The translations under genes and the position numbers were made by a program. Shown here one piece after another: positions 7,474 through 13,329 of a stretch of 13,329 nucleotides of DNA. The notes beneath the pieces were generated by a model. The model made no database searches and was not told the DNA's origin. It saw nothing but the letters and a program-made list of their open reading frames with translations. Source of the stretch: an uncultured Eubacteriales bacterium (GTDB taxonomy: Bacteria > Bacillota > Clostridia > Lachnospirales > Anaerotignaceae); assembly GCA_934552695.1 (NCBI GenBank), contig CAKTER010000025.1, positions 1-13,329 on the forward strand, in the 5' to 3' direction. Numbering within the stretch: the first letter of the stretch is position 1; each line of letters opens with the position of its first letter.

Positions 7474-8268
7474 ATGTCTAAGTGTGTTGTTATCACCGGT
7501 GGCGCTCAGGGTCAGGGCCTGAGCCATGCTATTGCCTTTGCCAAACAGGGCTTTAACGTTGTGATTGGCGACCTGTTCCCTCCCGAGGACGAGCGGGTAA
7601 AGAGCGCCTTGGCTCAAATTGAAGCGGCCGGCGGGAAGGCTCTGGCTGTAAAGTGCGATGTCACCAGCTCCGAGGAAGTCGCCGCTATGTTTGCCGCCGC
7701 CAAGGAGACCTTTGGTACCGTGGATGTGGCCATCAGCAACGCCGGCATCATGACCTTTGGTAAAACCTGGGAGCTGACCGACGAAAAGGTGATGCAGACG
7801 CTGGACATTAACCTGATGGGGACCTGGCGGGTGGATAAGGAAGCCGCCAAAATTATGATGGAGCAGGGCTTTGGCCGCATCATCAACATTTCCTCCACCG
7901 CCGGCTTAAAGGGGACTCCCAACCTGGGCCATTATGTGATGTCCAAGTTCGGCGTGATTGGCCTGACCAAGACGTTGGCCAAGGAGCTGGCCAAATACCA
8001 CATTACGGTGAACGTCATTTGCCCCACCATGGTGCGTACCGGCATGACCAACAACCCCAACTTCCTGGCTTATCTGAACGGAATGCACGGCACCCATTAT
8101 GCCAGCTTTGAAGAAGCCAACGAGGCCCTGAAGAAAGGCCGGGCTATGGGCGTTGCGTTTATCGAGCCCGAAGATGTTTCCCGGATGTGCCTGTGGGTGG
8201 GCACCTCGCAGGAGGCTTCCCTTATCACCGGTGCGGCCCTGCCGTTGGACGCCGGCTCCATGCTGTAA
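7474..8268 (+). CDS. Short-chain dehydrogenase/reductase (classical SDR; resembles the mycofactocin-coupled SDR subgroup)
   Basis: 264 residues with AAGGAG before the ATG. The Rossmann nucleotide loop is TGGAQGQG (8-15), and D33 at the end of the second strand suggests NAD(H) preference. Other SDR landmarks are CDV (61-63), NAG (89-91), N113, catalytic S141, Y154 and K158 (Y-V-M-S-K). It would oxidise or reduce a hydroxyl/carbonyl on the pathway intermediate. The G-Q-G-x-S-H-A start, the Y-V-x-x-K-x-G-V-x-G-L block, the insertion around 192-225 and the FIEPEDVS segment recall the SDR family linked with mycofactocin (TIGR03971). No mycofactocin genes are seen in the window, so ordinary NAD use remains the default. 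Last gene of the operon; a strong terminator follows. Confidence 0.92.
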   Translation: MSKCVVITGGAQGQGLSHAIAFAKQGFNVVIGDLFPPEDERVKSALAQIEAAGGKALAVKCDVTSSEEVAAMFAAAKETFGTVDVAISNAGIMTFGKTWELTDEKVMQTLDINLMGTWRVDKEAAKIMMEQGFGRIINISSTAGLKGTPNLGHYVMSKFGVIGLTKTLAKELAKYHITVNVICPTMVRTGMTNNPNFLAYLNGMHGTHYASFEEANEALKKGRAMGVAFIEPEDVSRMCLWVGTSQEASLITGAALPLDAGSML

Positions 8269-8290
8269 TCCGATTTGACCGAAAACACCA

Positions 8291-8330
8291 AAAGCCCCTT
8301 CCTTCGGAAATCCGAGGGGAGGGGCTTTTT
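8291..8330 (+). terminator. Strong rho-independent terminator of the sugar operon, probably bidirectional
   Basis: The arms 8291-8307 and 8312-8328 form 17 continuous pairs (two G-U) closed by the tetraloop AAAT. GCCCC/GGGGC lies near the base and five Ts follow (8326-8330). It begins 23 bases after the dehydrogenase stop. The next gene converges from the minus strand, and the arm has A residues on the left, so it can also end that transcript. Confidence 0.92.
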
Positions 8331-8390
8331 GCATCGCCGAGGGGATAGAGGGGCATCTATTTTGGTTAGCCGGGAAAGGGCAGCGGGCTC

Positions 8391-9245
8391 TTATTTGCCG
8401 CAGGCCGCTTTGATTTTTTCCAAAAACTCGTAGGGTACCCGCAGATTGCCTTTCCCGTACCCCAAAAGATTCCCGGGCTTATTATCGCCGTGGAAATCGC
8501 TGCCGCCGGACAGCAGCAGCCCCAGCTCGTTTCCCAGGGCGGTCATTTGTTTTTGCTGGGCTTCGGAATACATAGAATACCGGGCCTCGATGCCCATGAG
8601 CCCCAAGGGCATCAGGCGGCGGCACAGGGTCCGTAGCTCGTCCGGACTTAGGTGGTACAGGGTGGGATGGGCCAAAATGGGTACGCCGCCGGCTTCGACA
8701 ATGGCTTTTACGCATTCCTCCGGCCCCAAAAGCTTTTGGGCCACATAGCCGGGCAGTCCCGGGGAAATGTATTTGTTAAAGGCCTCGTCCCGGTCCTTAA
8801 CATACCCCTTGCGAATCATCAGCCGGGCGTAGTGGGCCCGGGTAATAATGCTGCCACTGGCTTCCCGGCATAGCTCCTCGTAGGTCAGGGGCAGGCCAAT
8901 CTCCGTCAGCTTTTGGGCCATGGCCCGGTTCCGTTCCAGCCGGGCGGCTTTGCGGCGCTGGGCAATCCGGGCCAGTACCGGGGCGGCGGGGTCAACGTAA
9001 AGCCCCACAATGTGGATTTCCACCCGGTTGTCGTACCAGCCGGACAGCTCGATGCCGGAGATGGCTTCCAGCGGCAGGCCCTGAGCAGCCTGTAAAAAGG
9101 CCGGGACGCCCTCTACCGTATCGTGGTCGGTGAGGGCGATCGCCGCTAAATGGGTTTTCACGGCCAGGGCAGGCAGTGCCTCCGGGGGCACGGTACCATC
9201 CGAAACCGTGGAATGTACATGCAGGTCGATATATTGTTCGGACAT
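8391..9245 (-). CDS. PHP-domain metal-dependent phosphoesterase (YciV/RNase AM-like)
   Basis: A 284-residue protein with the full PHP metal-ligand set: DLHVHST (H9, H11), D16, LTDHDT with H41, GIELS with E66, H138, AHP with H193, and SDFHG (D250, H252). The family order, with a middle helical insert at about 95-185, matches the YciV/TrpH group. That group hydrolyses 3',5'-nucleoside bisphosphates or trims 5' ends of RNA in the cytoplasm. Start choice: AAGGAG (complement of 9259-9264) lies 13 bases before ATG 9245 and only 1 base before an in-frame GTG at 9257, so the ATG is preferred though neither spacing is ideal. A minus-strand promoter is visible just upstream. It is convergent with the sugar operon and seems unrelated to it. 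Confidence 0.9.
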   Translation of the reverse strand: MSEQYIDLHVHSTVSDGTVPPEALPALAVKTHLAAIALTDHDTVEGVPAFLQAAQGLPLEAISGIELSGWYDNRVEIHIVGLYVDPAAPVLARIAQRRKAARLERNRAMAQKLTEIGLPLTYEELCREASGSIITRAHYARLMIRKGYVKDRDEAFNKYISPGLPGYVAQKLLGPEECVKAIVEAGGVPILAHPTLYHLSPDELRTLCRRLMPLGLMGIEARYSMYSEAQQKQMTALGNELGLLLSGGSDFHGDNKPGNLLGYGKGNLRVPYEFLEKIKAACGK

Positions 9246-9272
9246 GGTGTCGGTCACACTCCTTATGCCATG

Positions 9273-9301
9273 ATTTTACCACGGGCTTGGCATATCGGCA
9301 A
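9273..9301 (-). promoter_or_regulatory. Sigma-A-type promoter of the PHP gene
   Basis: Read on the minus strand: -35 TTGCCG (9301-9296), a spacer of exactly 17 bases, then -10 TAAAAT (9278-9273). The expected start near 9266 gives a leader of only about 20 bases containing AAGGAG. The spacing and the position relative to the gene make it convincing. Confidence 0.65.
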
Positions 9302-9357
9302 GGGGCGGGCATAGACTGGTACAAAGCCCGGAAGGGCCGGAGATGAGGAGGAGACCC

Positions 9358-10137
9358 ATGGACAACCGCAAGCAGAATCAAACAAGTTGGGCCGGGCCGG
9401 GGCGGAAGGAACGGATTAGCGAACCGGCGGCGGTACGGTACTGGAACCGGCCGGTGGCGCCAAAGGCCGGGCCGGAGACGCCGGGAACACAGGCCCGGGG
9501 CTGGTGGGAGGCTCCGGCAACATCGGAACCGGAAAAAGCAAGGGAGAAGCCGGGGAAAGCAGAAGACCGGGGGACAAGACCAGACCGCCGGGAAGCAAAT
9601 TTAGGCGGGGCAGGCCCCCGTTTGGTGGCCGCCGGACAGCCTTCGGCCGGAAAACGAAGCGGGGGCCGAAGGGAGGGGGGCGCCGGGCGGCGAAGCGAAA
9701 TCCGGCTTGGCAGCCGCAGCAAAACGGCCCCGAAGCCAGCAAGCCTCGGGGATGGGGCAGCTGCCCGTTCCGGTCCCGGCGGCGGGGTGCTGGCCCTGGC
9801 CAAAGGACTGGCCGTTGCCTACTTGCTGACCTGTGTGGTCTTTATTGCCTTTGCCCTGCTGCTGACCTATACGGGGGTGCCGGAGCGGGTAATCCCGCTG
9901 GTTTCCTTTGTGTGTACGGCGGTGGCGGCCGTGCTGGCGGGGCTTTGTGCGGCCCGGACCCGGGGCCAAAACGGCCTGCTGTGGGGGCTGGCGGCGGGGG
10001 CGCTGTATAGCCTGGTGCTGGTGGGTATCGGCCTGCTGATTGGAAACGGGTTCTCCCTTCATGTGGGACGCTTTGGCACCTTTGTGCTGGCGCTGGCCAG
10101 CGGCGGCGTAGGGGGGATTTTAGGAGTGAATCGTTGA
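9358..10137 (+). CDS. TIGR04086/DUF3792-like four-helix membrane protein with a long basic disordered N-terminal tail
   Basis: 259 residues from ATG 9358, which follows GAGGAGGAG closely; an earlier ATG at 9343 overlaps that ribosome site and is rejected. Residues about 144-256 hold four hydrophobic helices with GLAVAYLLTCVVFIAFALLL first and a glycine-rich last helix (LALASGGVGGILG). This is the pattern of the small TIGR04086 membrane family of Firmicutes, whose function is unknown. That family is usually about 120 residues. Here about 143 extra residues precede it, rich in Arg, Lys, Gly, Pro and Ala, without hydrophobic segments and probably disordered. The tail DNA is strongly purine- and G-rich. 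From memory, TIGR04086 genes occur near SCIFF loci in Clostridia, and one lies about 1.9 kb downstream here. A weak TTGGCA (9287-9292) may be its -35. Confidence 0.75.
   Translation: MDNRKQNQTSWAGPGRKERISEPAAVRYWNRPVAPKAGPETPGTQARGWWEAPATSEPEKAREKPGKAEDRGTRPDRREANLGGAGPRLVAAGQPSAGKRSGGRREGGAGRRSEIRLGSRSKTAPKPASLGDGAAARSGPGGGVLALAKGLAVAYLLTCVVFIAFALLLTYTGVPERVIPLVSFVCTAVAAVLAGLCAARTRGQNGLLWGLAAGALYSLVLVGIGLLIGNGFSLHVGRFGTFVLALASGGVGGILGVNR
9661..9687 (+). other. Potential G-quadruplex motif inside the membrane-protein gene
   Basis: Four G-runs of at least three (9661-9665, 9671-9673, 9675-9680, 9685-9687) are separated by loops of five, one and four bases. This fits the G3+N1-7 rule on the coding strand. 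A three-run partial version lies at 9389-9405. It may simply be a by-product of Gly/Arg codons in the disordered tail. Confidence 0.4.
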
Positions 10138-10156
10138 GTATTTTTGGAATTTCTAC

Positions 10157-10212
10157 TTGCCAAAAGCGGCGGCCGGTGGTAGTCTGAAACCAGTTTCTAA
10201 ACGGAACCGGTT
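10157..10212 (+). promoter_or_regulatory. Candidate promoter with two tandem palindromes before the acetyltransferase gene
   Basis: TTGCCA (10157-10162) is a good -35, but the -10 at 17-base spacing, TAGTCT (10180-10185), matches consensus at only three positions. Directly downstream are the palindromes GAAACCAGTTTC (10186-10197) and AACCGGTT (10205-10212). They share the AACCRGTT core with a 17-base offset, so two operator half-sites for a dimeric regulator are possible. No other gene lies in this 98-base gap. Confidence 0.35.
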
Positions 10213-10235
10213 AAAGCGACCCAAGAGGTGAGGCC

Positions 10236-10808
10236 ATGAGCAAGGTGACGATTCGGGAGGCCCGGTTGGAGGATGCCCCCCGGCTTTTGGAAATCTACAG
10301 CTACTATGTGGAAAGAACCGTGATATCCTTTGAATACATCATCCCGACGCAGGAGGAGTTTGGGGGCCGGATGCGGCGCACCATGCAAAAATACCCCTAT
10401 CTGGTGGCAGAACGGGAGGGACAGGTGGTGGGCTACGCCTATGCCGGAGATTTTGTGGGCCGGGCGGCCTATGCTTGGGCTTGCGAGCTGACCATTTATC
10501 TGGATCCGACCCAAACCCATAAAGGGGTGGGGAAGGCCTTGTATACGGCGCTTTTTGACCGGCTGGCGGCCATGGGGATTTTAAACCTGTACGCCTGTAT
10601 CGGCTACCCCGAGGCGGAGGACGAATACTTGACCCAAAACAGCGCCCAGTTCCATGCCCATATGGGCTTTACGCTGGCAGGACGGTTCCATCGTTGCGGG
10701 TACAAGTTCAATCGGTGGTACGATATGGTTTGGATGGAAAAAATCATAGGGGAGCATCGGGCGGGACAGCCGCCGGTTCGCCCCTACCCGGAAATTGCCC
10801 AAAAGTGA
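10236..10808 (+). CDS. GNAT-family N-acetyltransferase, phosphinothricin acetyltransferase-like
   Basis: 190 residues, preceded by AAGAGGTGAGG. It shows the GNAT order: MSKVTIREARLEDAP at the N-terminus, SFEYIIPT (31-38) as in the Pat/MnaT group, LVAEREGQVVGYAY on strand four, and the acetyl-CoA loop THKGVGKALY (94-103, Q/R-x-x-G-x-G/A type). The C-terminal NSAQFHAHMGFTLAGRF and the Trp-Tyr-Asp segment (161-163) are typical of the phosphinothricin/methionine-sulfoximine acetyltransferase branch. These cytoplasmic enzymes acetylate the amino group of glutamine-synthetase inhibitors or of methionine derivatives; the true substrate here is unknown. A tail of about 20 residues after GEH is extra. 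It is followed by a bidirectional terminator. Confidence 0.9.
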   Translation: MSKVTIREARLEDAPRLLEIYSYYVERTVISFEYIIPTQEEFGGRMRRTMQKYPYLVAEREGQVVGYAYAGDFVGRAAYAWACELTIYLDPTQTHKGVGKALYTALFDRLAAMGILNLYACIGYPEAEDEYLTQNSAQFHAHMGFTLAGRFHRCGYKFNRWYDMVWMEKIIGEHRAGQPPVRPYPEIAQK

Positions 10809-10837
10809 GGGGCCGGAGTAGTAAAATTTAGCAAACG

Positions 10838-10867
10838 AAAAAGCCGGAAGAAGTCTCCGGCTTTTTT
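10838..10867 (+). terminator. Bidirectional rho-independent terminator between convergent genes
   Basis: AAAAAGCCGGA (10838-10848) pairs perfectly with TCCGGCTTTTT (10856-10866) across a seven-base loop, and six Ts run 10862-10867. The A-run on the left gives a matching U-run on the minus strand. It lies 29 bases after the acetyltransferase stop and 41 bases beyond the stop of the minus-strand lipoprotein gene, so it can serve both. Confidence 0.92.
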
Positions 10868-10908
10868 AGTGGGGTAAGGGAAAGGGGGCGGGCTTTTGCG
10901 AGGAAGCC

Positions 10909-11724
10909 TTACGAGATGGCCTCTGCGCCAATCTCGTACCCGGCCCAATGCCCCCAGTCGTTTTGGCTGGCGGTACAGTTGGTGAAAAAGTAGGCCCCGG
11001 TGCCGCTGCGCCATTTTTGGGCCGAAAAAGCGGCTTGACCGGCTTCCGCTTCGGTTTCGGTGATGGAGAACAGGCAGCCGGTTTCCCAATACTGGGCTAC
11101 GGCGCCGGTGTCGGGCAGGGGTTCTTCGGTAATATACCCGGCCTTTGTCAGCTCATCCAGCGTCCCGGTTACGACCTCCCGGCCCTGGGCCAGCCCAAAC
11201 AGATAGGCTACCGCCTGTTGCTCTGCGGGGGTCAGCCGGGTTTGGGACAGGTCAACCCCCAAGATTTCGGCGCCTTCATTAAGGCCCGCATCCCGGTCCC
11301 ACAAATCGCAAAGCACCTGCAAGTACAGGAGGGACAAGTCGTCAAAAGCCGCATCGTCTACCAAAATCCCGGTCACAGTACCCAGCCGGGCAGGCCAGGT
11401 TTCCAAAACGGAGCCGTCGTAGGCCACCGTAATCCAATCGCCCATGGTAACGCCTTCCCCGTTGCCGGTGTGGAGCGGAACCATTTCGGCAGGCGGCGAG
11501 AGGGCGTACACCTCGTTGGCGGCCTCCCCGGCCAGCAGGAGGGATTTTTCGCTCACGGCCAGTACCCGGCCGGAGAGCTGGGCCTCGCTGGGGGGTAGCT
11601 GGGCATCGGTGTTGCCGGGCTCCTGAGACGAGGAGGGGGCAGAGGGTTGGCTGGGGCTGGGGGCACAGCCGCCCAAAGCCAAAGCGGTACACAGGCAAAG
11701 CAGGGGGAGAAAACGGGATTTCAT
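10909..11724 (-). CDS. Lipoprotein of unknown function with an N-terminal OB-like (DUF3221-like) segment
   Basis: 271 residues; AAGGAG lies 9 bases before the ATG. MKSRFLPLLCLCTALALGGC is a type II signal peptide with the lipidated cysteine at C20. A Ser/Pro/Gln-rich tether follows to about residue 48. Residues about 50-120 (GRVLAVSEKSLLLAG, then GDWITVAYDGSVLETWPA) look like a small beta-barrel of the kind annotated DUF3221 in Firmicutes. Residues 125-200 are helical, with many Asp/Leu. The C-terminal part contains two cysteines (C217, C250) that could form a disulfide, and ends WGHWAGYEIGAEAIS. It should be anchored on the outer face of the membrane. I recognise no enzyme motif. The gene is divergent from scfA across a 171-base gap and convergent with the acetyltransferase gene. 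Confidence 0.8.
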   Translation of the reverse strand: MKSRFLPLLCLCTALALGGCAPSPSQPSAPSSSQEPGNTDAQLPPSEAQLSGRVLAVSEKSLLLAGEAANEVYALSPPAEMVPLHTGNGEGVTMGDWITVAYDGSVLETWPARLGTVTGILVDDAAFDDLSLLYLQVLCDLWDRDAGLNEGAEILGVDLSQTRLTPAEQQAVAYLFGLAQGREVVTGTLDELTKAGYITEEPLPDTGAVAQYWETGCLFSITETEAEAGQAAFSAQKWRSGTGAYFFTNCTASQNDWGHWAGYEIGAEAIS

Positions 11725-11831
11725 GGGGCAGCACTCCTTTCCGGGTTTTCGGATTTGTTTTTTATTAAGACGAAGGCCAGGGCGGCAGAGTTCCCAAAAA
11801 CGAAAAATCCCGGCGAAATCCCAAGTCCTTG

Positions 11832-11860
11832 TTGCAAAATCCCCGGGAATATGCTAAAAT
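11832..11860 (+). promoter_or_regulatory. Sigma-A-type promoter of the SCIFF cassette
   Basis: -35 TTGCAA (11832-11837), a 17-base spacer, and -10 TAAAAT (11855-11860) preceded by an extended TGC. The expected start near 11867 leaves a leader of about 28 bases containing AAAGGGGG. The promoter lies inside the longer open frame upstream of scfA, supporting the short start for that gene. Confidence 0.75.
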
Positions 11861-11895
11861 TGACCCATAACCTTGCAATGAAAGGGGGATTTTCC

Positions 11896-12036
11896 ATGAA
11901 GCACGTGAAAACGTTACAGACCCGTCTGCTGCAGAACACGGTTGCAAAGGGCGGTTGCGGCGAATGCCAGACTTCTTGCCAGTCCGCTTGCAAAACTTCC
12001 TGCACCGTAGCCAATCAGGGGTGCGAACACAAGTAA
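11896..12036 (+). CDS. scfA: SCIFF six-cysteine ranthipeptide precursor
   Basis: A 46-residue peptide with exactly six cysteines: C21, C24, C28, C32, C36 and C43. The leader is MKHVKTLQTRLLQNTVAKGG and the core begins CGECQTSCQSACKTSC, followed by TVANQGCEHK. This is the near-invariant SCIFF pattern (TIGR03973), found throughout Clostridia. The start has AAAGGGGG 7 bases upstream; an in-frame ATG at 11878 precedes that site and is rejected. In the studied homologue from Clostridium thermocellum (CteA), the maturase links a core cysteine to a threonine by a thioether, Cys32 to Thr37 as I recall, and both residues stand at those positions here. The matching maturase gene follows. The role of the finished peptide is not established. 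Confidence 0.97.
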   Translation: MKHVKTLQTRLLQNTVAKGGCGECQTSCQSACKTSCTVANQGCEHK

Positions 12037-12052
12037 AATCAAGTTGACGATG

Positions 12053-12074
12053 AAAAGCCCTAGCGGCTTTTTTT
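12053..12074 (+). terminator. Weak intercistronic terminator/attenuator between scfA and scfB
   Basis: AAAAGCC (12053-12059) pairs with GGCTTTT (12065-12071) around the five-base loop CTAGC, and seven Ts run 12068-12074. The stem has only three GC pairs, so readthrough is expected. That would give much more peptide mRNA than maturase mRNA, as suits a substrate and its enzyme. The maturase ribosome site starts a few bases later. Confidence 0.7.
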
Positions 12075-12092
12075 CGTGTAAGGAGGATTTTT

Positions 12093-13329
12093 ATGATACA
12101 TCAATTTAGCGGCCGGGGCCTGTTTGTCACGCTGGACGTACATAGCGGGGCGGTACATGTAATGGACGAAACGGCTTACCGGCTGGCCGGGGACGCCGAA
12201 ACCATGACTGATGCCCAGGTGCTGGCCCGCCATGGGGATACCCCCGAAAACCGGGAAGCGCTGGCCGAGCTGCGGGAGCTGGAGCAGGCGGGAATGCTGT
12301 ATACCCCCGACTGGTATGCCGGGATTCCTACCCCCAAGGCCGATCCGGTGGTAAAGGCCCTCTGTTTGCATGTGGCCCACGACTGTAACCTAAAATGTAA
12401 GTATTGCTTTGCCGGGGAAGGCGAGTACCACGGCGACCGGAGCCTGATGCCGCTGGAGGTGGGCAAGGCGGCGCTGGACTTTTTGCTGACCCATTCCGGG
12501 AACCGGACAAATTTGGAAGTGGACTTTTTTGGCGGCGAGCCCTTGCTGAACTTTGAAGTGGTAAAGCAGCTGGTGGCCTATGGCCGGGAGCGGGAGAAGG
12601 AGTTTGGCAAGCACTTCCGCTTTACCATCACCACCAACGGCGTGCTGTTGGACGACGACAAAATTGCCTACATTAACGAAAACATGGACAACGTGGTGCT
12701 GAGCATCGACGGCCGTCCGGAGGTCAACGACCGGATGCGTCCCCGGGCCGGGGGGCAGGGTAGCTATGAGTTGCTGGTGCCCAAGTTCAAAAAGCTGGTG
12801 GACGCCCGGGATCCCCACAAGAGCCATTATATCCGGGGGACCTACACCCGCTATAATCTGGACTTCGATCAAGATGTGATGCACCTGGCCGATTTGGGCT
12901 TTACCCAGATTTCGGTGGAGCCGGTGGTGGCCCCGCCGGAGGCGGATTACAGCCTGCGGGAGGAGGATATCCCCGCCCTGATGGAGTCCTATGACCGGCT
13001 GATGGAGGAGCTGACGGAACGGCCCGAGGTGAACTTTTTCCACTTCCAGATTGATTTGAGCGGCGGCCCCTGTGTGAAAAAGCTGATGTCCGGCTGCGGC
13101 AGCGGTACCCAATACCTGGCGGTGACCCCCCAGGGGGATTTGTACCCCTGTCACCAGTTTGCCGGGATGCCCGAGTTTTTGATGGGCAACGTGTGGGACG
13201 GCGTGACCAATTTGGAAAAGCGCAAGGAATTTGAGGATTGCAACCTGTACAGCAAGGAAGAATGTAAGAATTGCTGGGCCAAATTTTATTGCAGCGGCGG
13301 CTGTGCGGCCAACGCCCTCCACGCCTCCG
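12093..13329 (+). CDS. scfB: SCIFF peptide maturase, radical SAM/SPASM-type protein (3' end cut off by the window)
   Basis: An open frame from ATG 12093, with AAGGAGG six bases upstream, runs without a stop to the window end: 412 codons plus one base. It fits TIGR03974 (CteB type). Residues 1-85 form the N-terminal peptide-recognition region (MIHQFSGRGLFVTLDVHSGA). The radical SAM cluster motif is CNLKCKYC (C98, C102, C105), and the SAM-binding motif is FFGGEP (145-150). The C-terminal auxiliary-cluster cysteines include C327, C335, C353, C383, C391, C394, C400 and C404 (CKNCWAKFYCSGGC). Such enzymes use a SAM-derived radical to make thioether bonds in the SCIFF peptide. Homologues are roughly 450 residues, so a few dozen residues are probably missing at the edge rather than the gene being broken. 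The precursor gene is 56 bases upstream. Confidence 0.95.
   Translation, partial: MIHQFSGRGLFVTLDVHSGAVHVMDETAYRLAGDAETMTDAQVLARHGDTPENREALAELRELEQAGMLYTPDWYAGIPTPKADPVVKALCLHVAHDCNLKCKYCFAGEGEYHGDRSLMPLEVGKAALDFLLTHSGNRTNLEVDFFGGEPLLNFEVVKQLVAYGREREKEFGKHFRFTITTNGVLLDDDKIAYINENMDNVVLSIDGRPEVNDRMRPRAGGQGSYELLVPKFKKLVDARDPHKSHYIRGTYTRYNLDFDQDVMHLADLGFTQISVEPVVAPPEADYSLREEDIPALMESYDRLMEELTERPEVNFFHFQIDLSGGPCVKKLMSGCGSGTQYLAVTPQGDLYPCHQFAGMPEFLMGNVWDGVTNLEKRKEFEDCNLYSKEECKNCWAKFYCSGGCAANALHAS

Noticed and set aside
9273..9315. Plus-strand promoter for the membrane-protein gene (TTGGCA with a CATAGA or TAGACT -10)
   Set aside because: The -10 matches are poor at any acceptable spacing, so it was not listed as a feature.
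9504..10010. Alternative Arg/Gly-rich frame overlapping the TIGR04086-like gene
   Set aside because: It lacks the membrane helices, ends mid-domain and has no convincing ribosome site. It is kept only as a possible sign of a frameshift in the tail.
11647..12036. A 129-codon open frame extending scfA upstream
   Set aside because: It overlaps the lipoprotein gene and runs through the scfA promoter. The 46-residue form has the ribosome site and the exact SCIFF length.
1..13329. Transposons, prophage, CRISPR, tRNA or rRNA genes
   Set aside because: No repeat-spacer pattern, transposase motif, terminal inverted repeat pair or cloverleaf was found on reading either strand.

Overview
The window looks like chromosomal DNA of a gut-type Clostridia, most likely an Oscillospiraceae/Ruminococcaceae-like Firmicute. 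The reasons are strong AGGAGG-type ribosome sites, moderately GC-rich genes, and a SCIFF ranthipeptide precursor followed by its radical SAM maturase, a pair that is almost a signature of Clostridia. No mobile element, CRISPR array, tRNA or rRNA is visible.

Region 1 (1-8330) is one co-directional carbohydrate uptake and catabolism operon. It encodes a class I aldolase of the DapA/NanA superfamily, a ribose-type ABC permease, a sugar-binding lipoprotein, a natural fusion of a second permease with a double-ATPase subunit, an FGGY-family kinase and a short-chain dehydrogenase. It ends at a strong hairpin terminator. Its promoter and any upstream genes lie outside the window. The parts fit import of a sugar, polyol or sugar acid, followed by redox conversion, phosphorylation and aldol cleavage. 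Motif changes in the aldolase and kinase argue against lysine synthesis and against ordinary xylulose, so the substrate is unassigned. Stem-loops flank the binding-protein gene and could set its expression apart from the membrane subunits.

Region 2 (8391-11724) holds four apparently unlinked genes: a PHP-domain phosphoesterase (minus strand), a TIGR04086-like four-helix membrane protein with an unusually long basic N-terminal tail (plus), a GNAT acetyltransferase of the phosphinothricin acetyltransferase type (plus), and a lipoprotein of unknown function (minus). Convergent pairs share bidirectional hairpin terminators.

Region 3 (11832-13329) is the SCIFF cassette: a good sigma-A-type promoter, the 46-residue six-cysteine peptide gene scfA, a weak intercistronic terminator, then the maturase gene scfB. 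The last gene is cut off by the window edge after 412 codons. The peptide family is known but its biological role is not settled.
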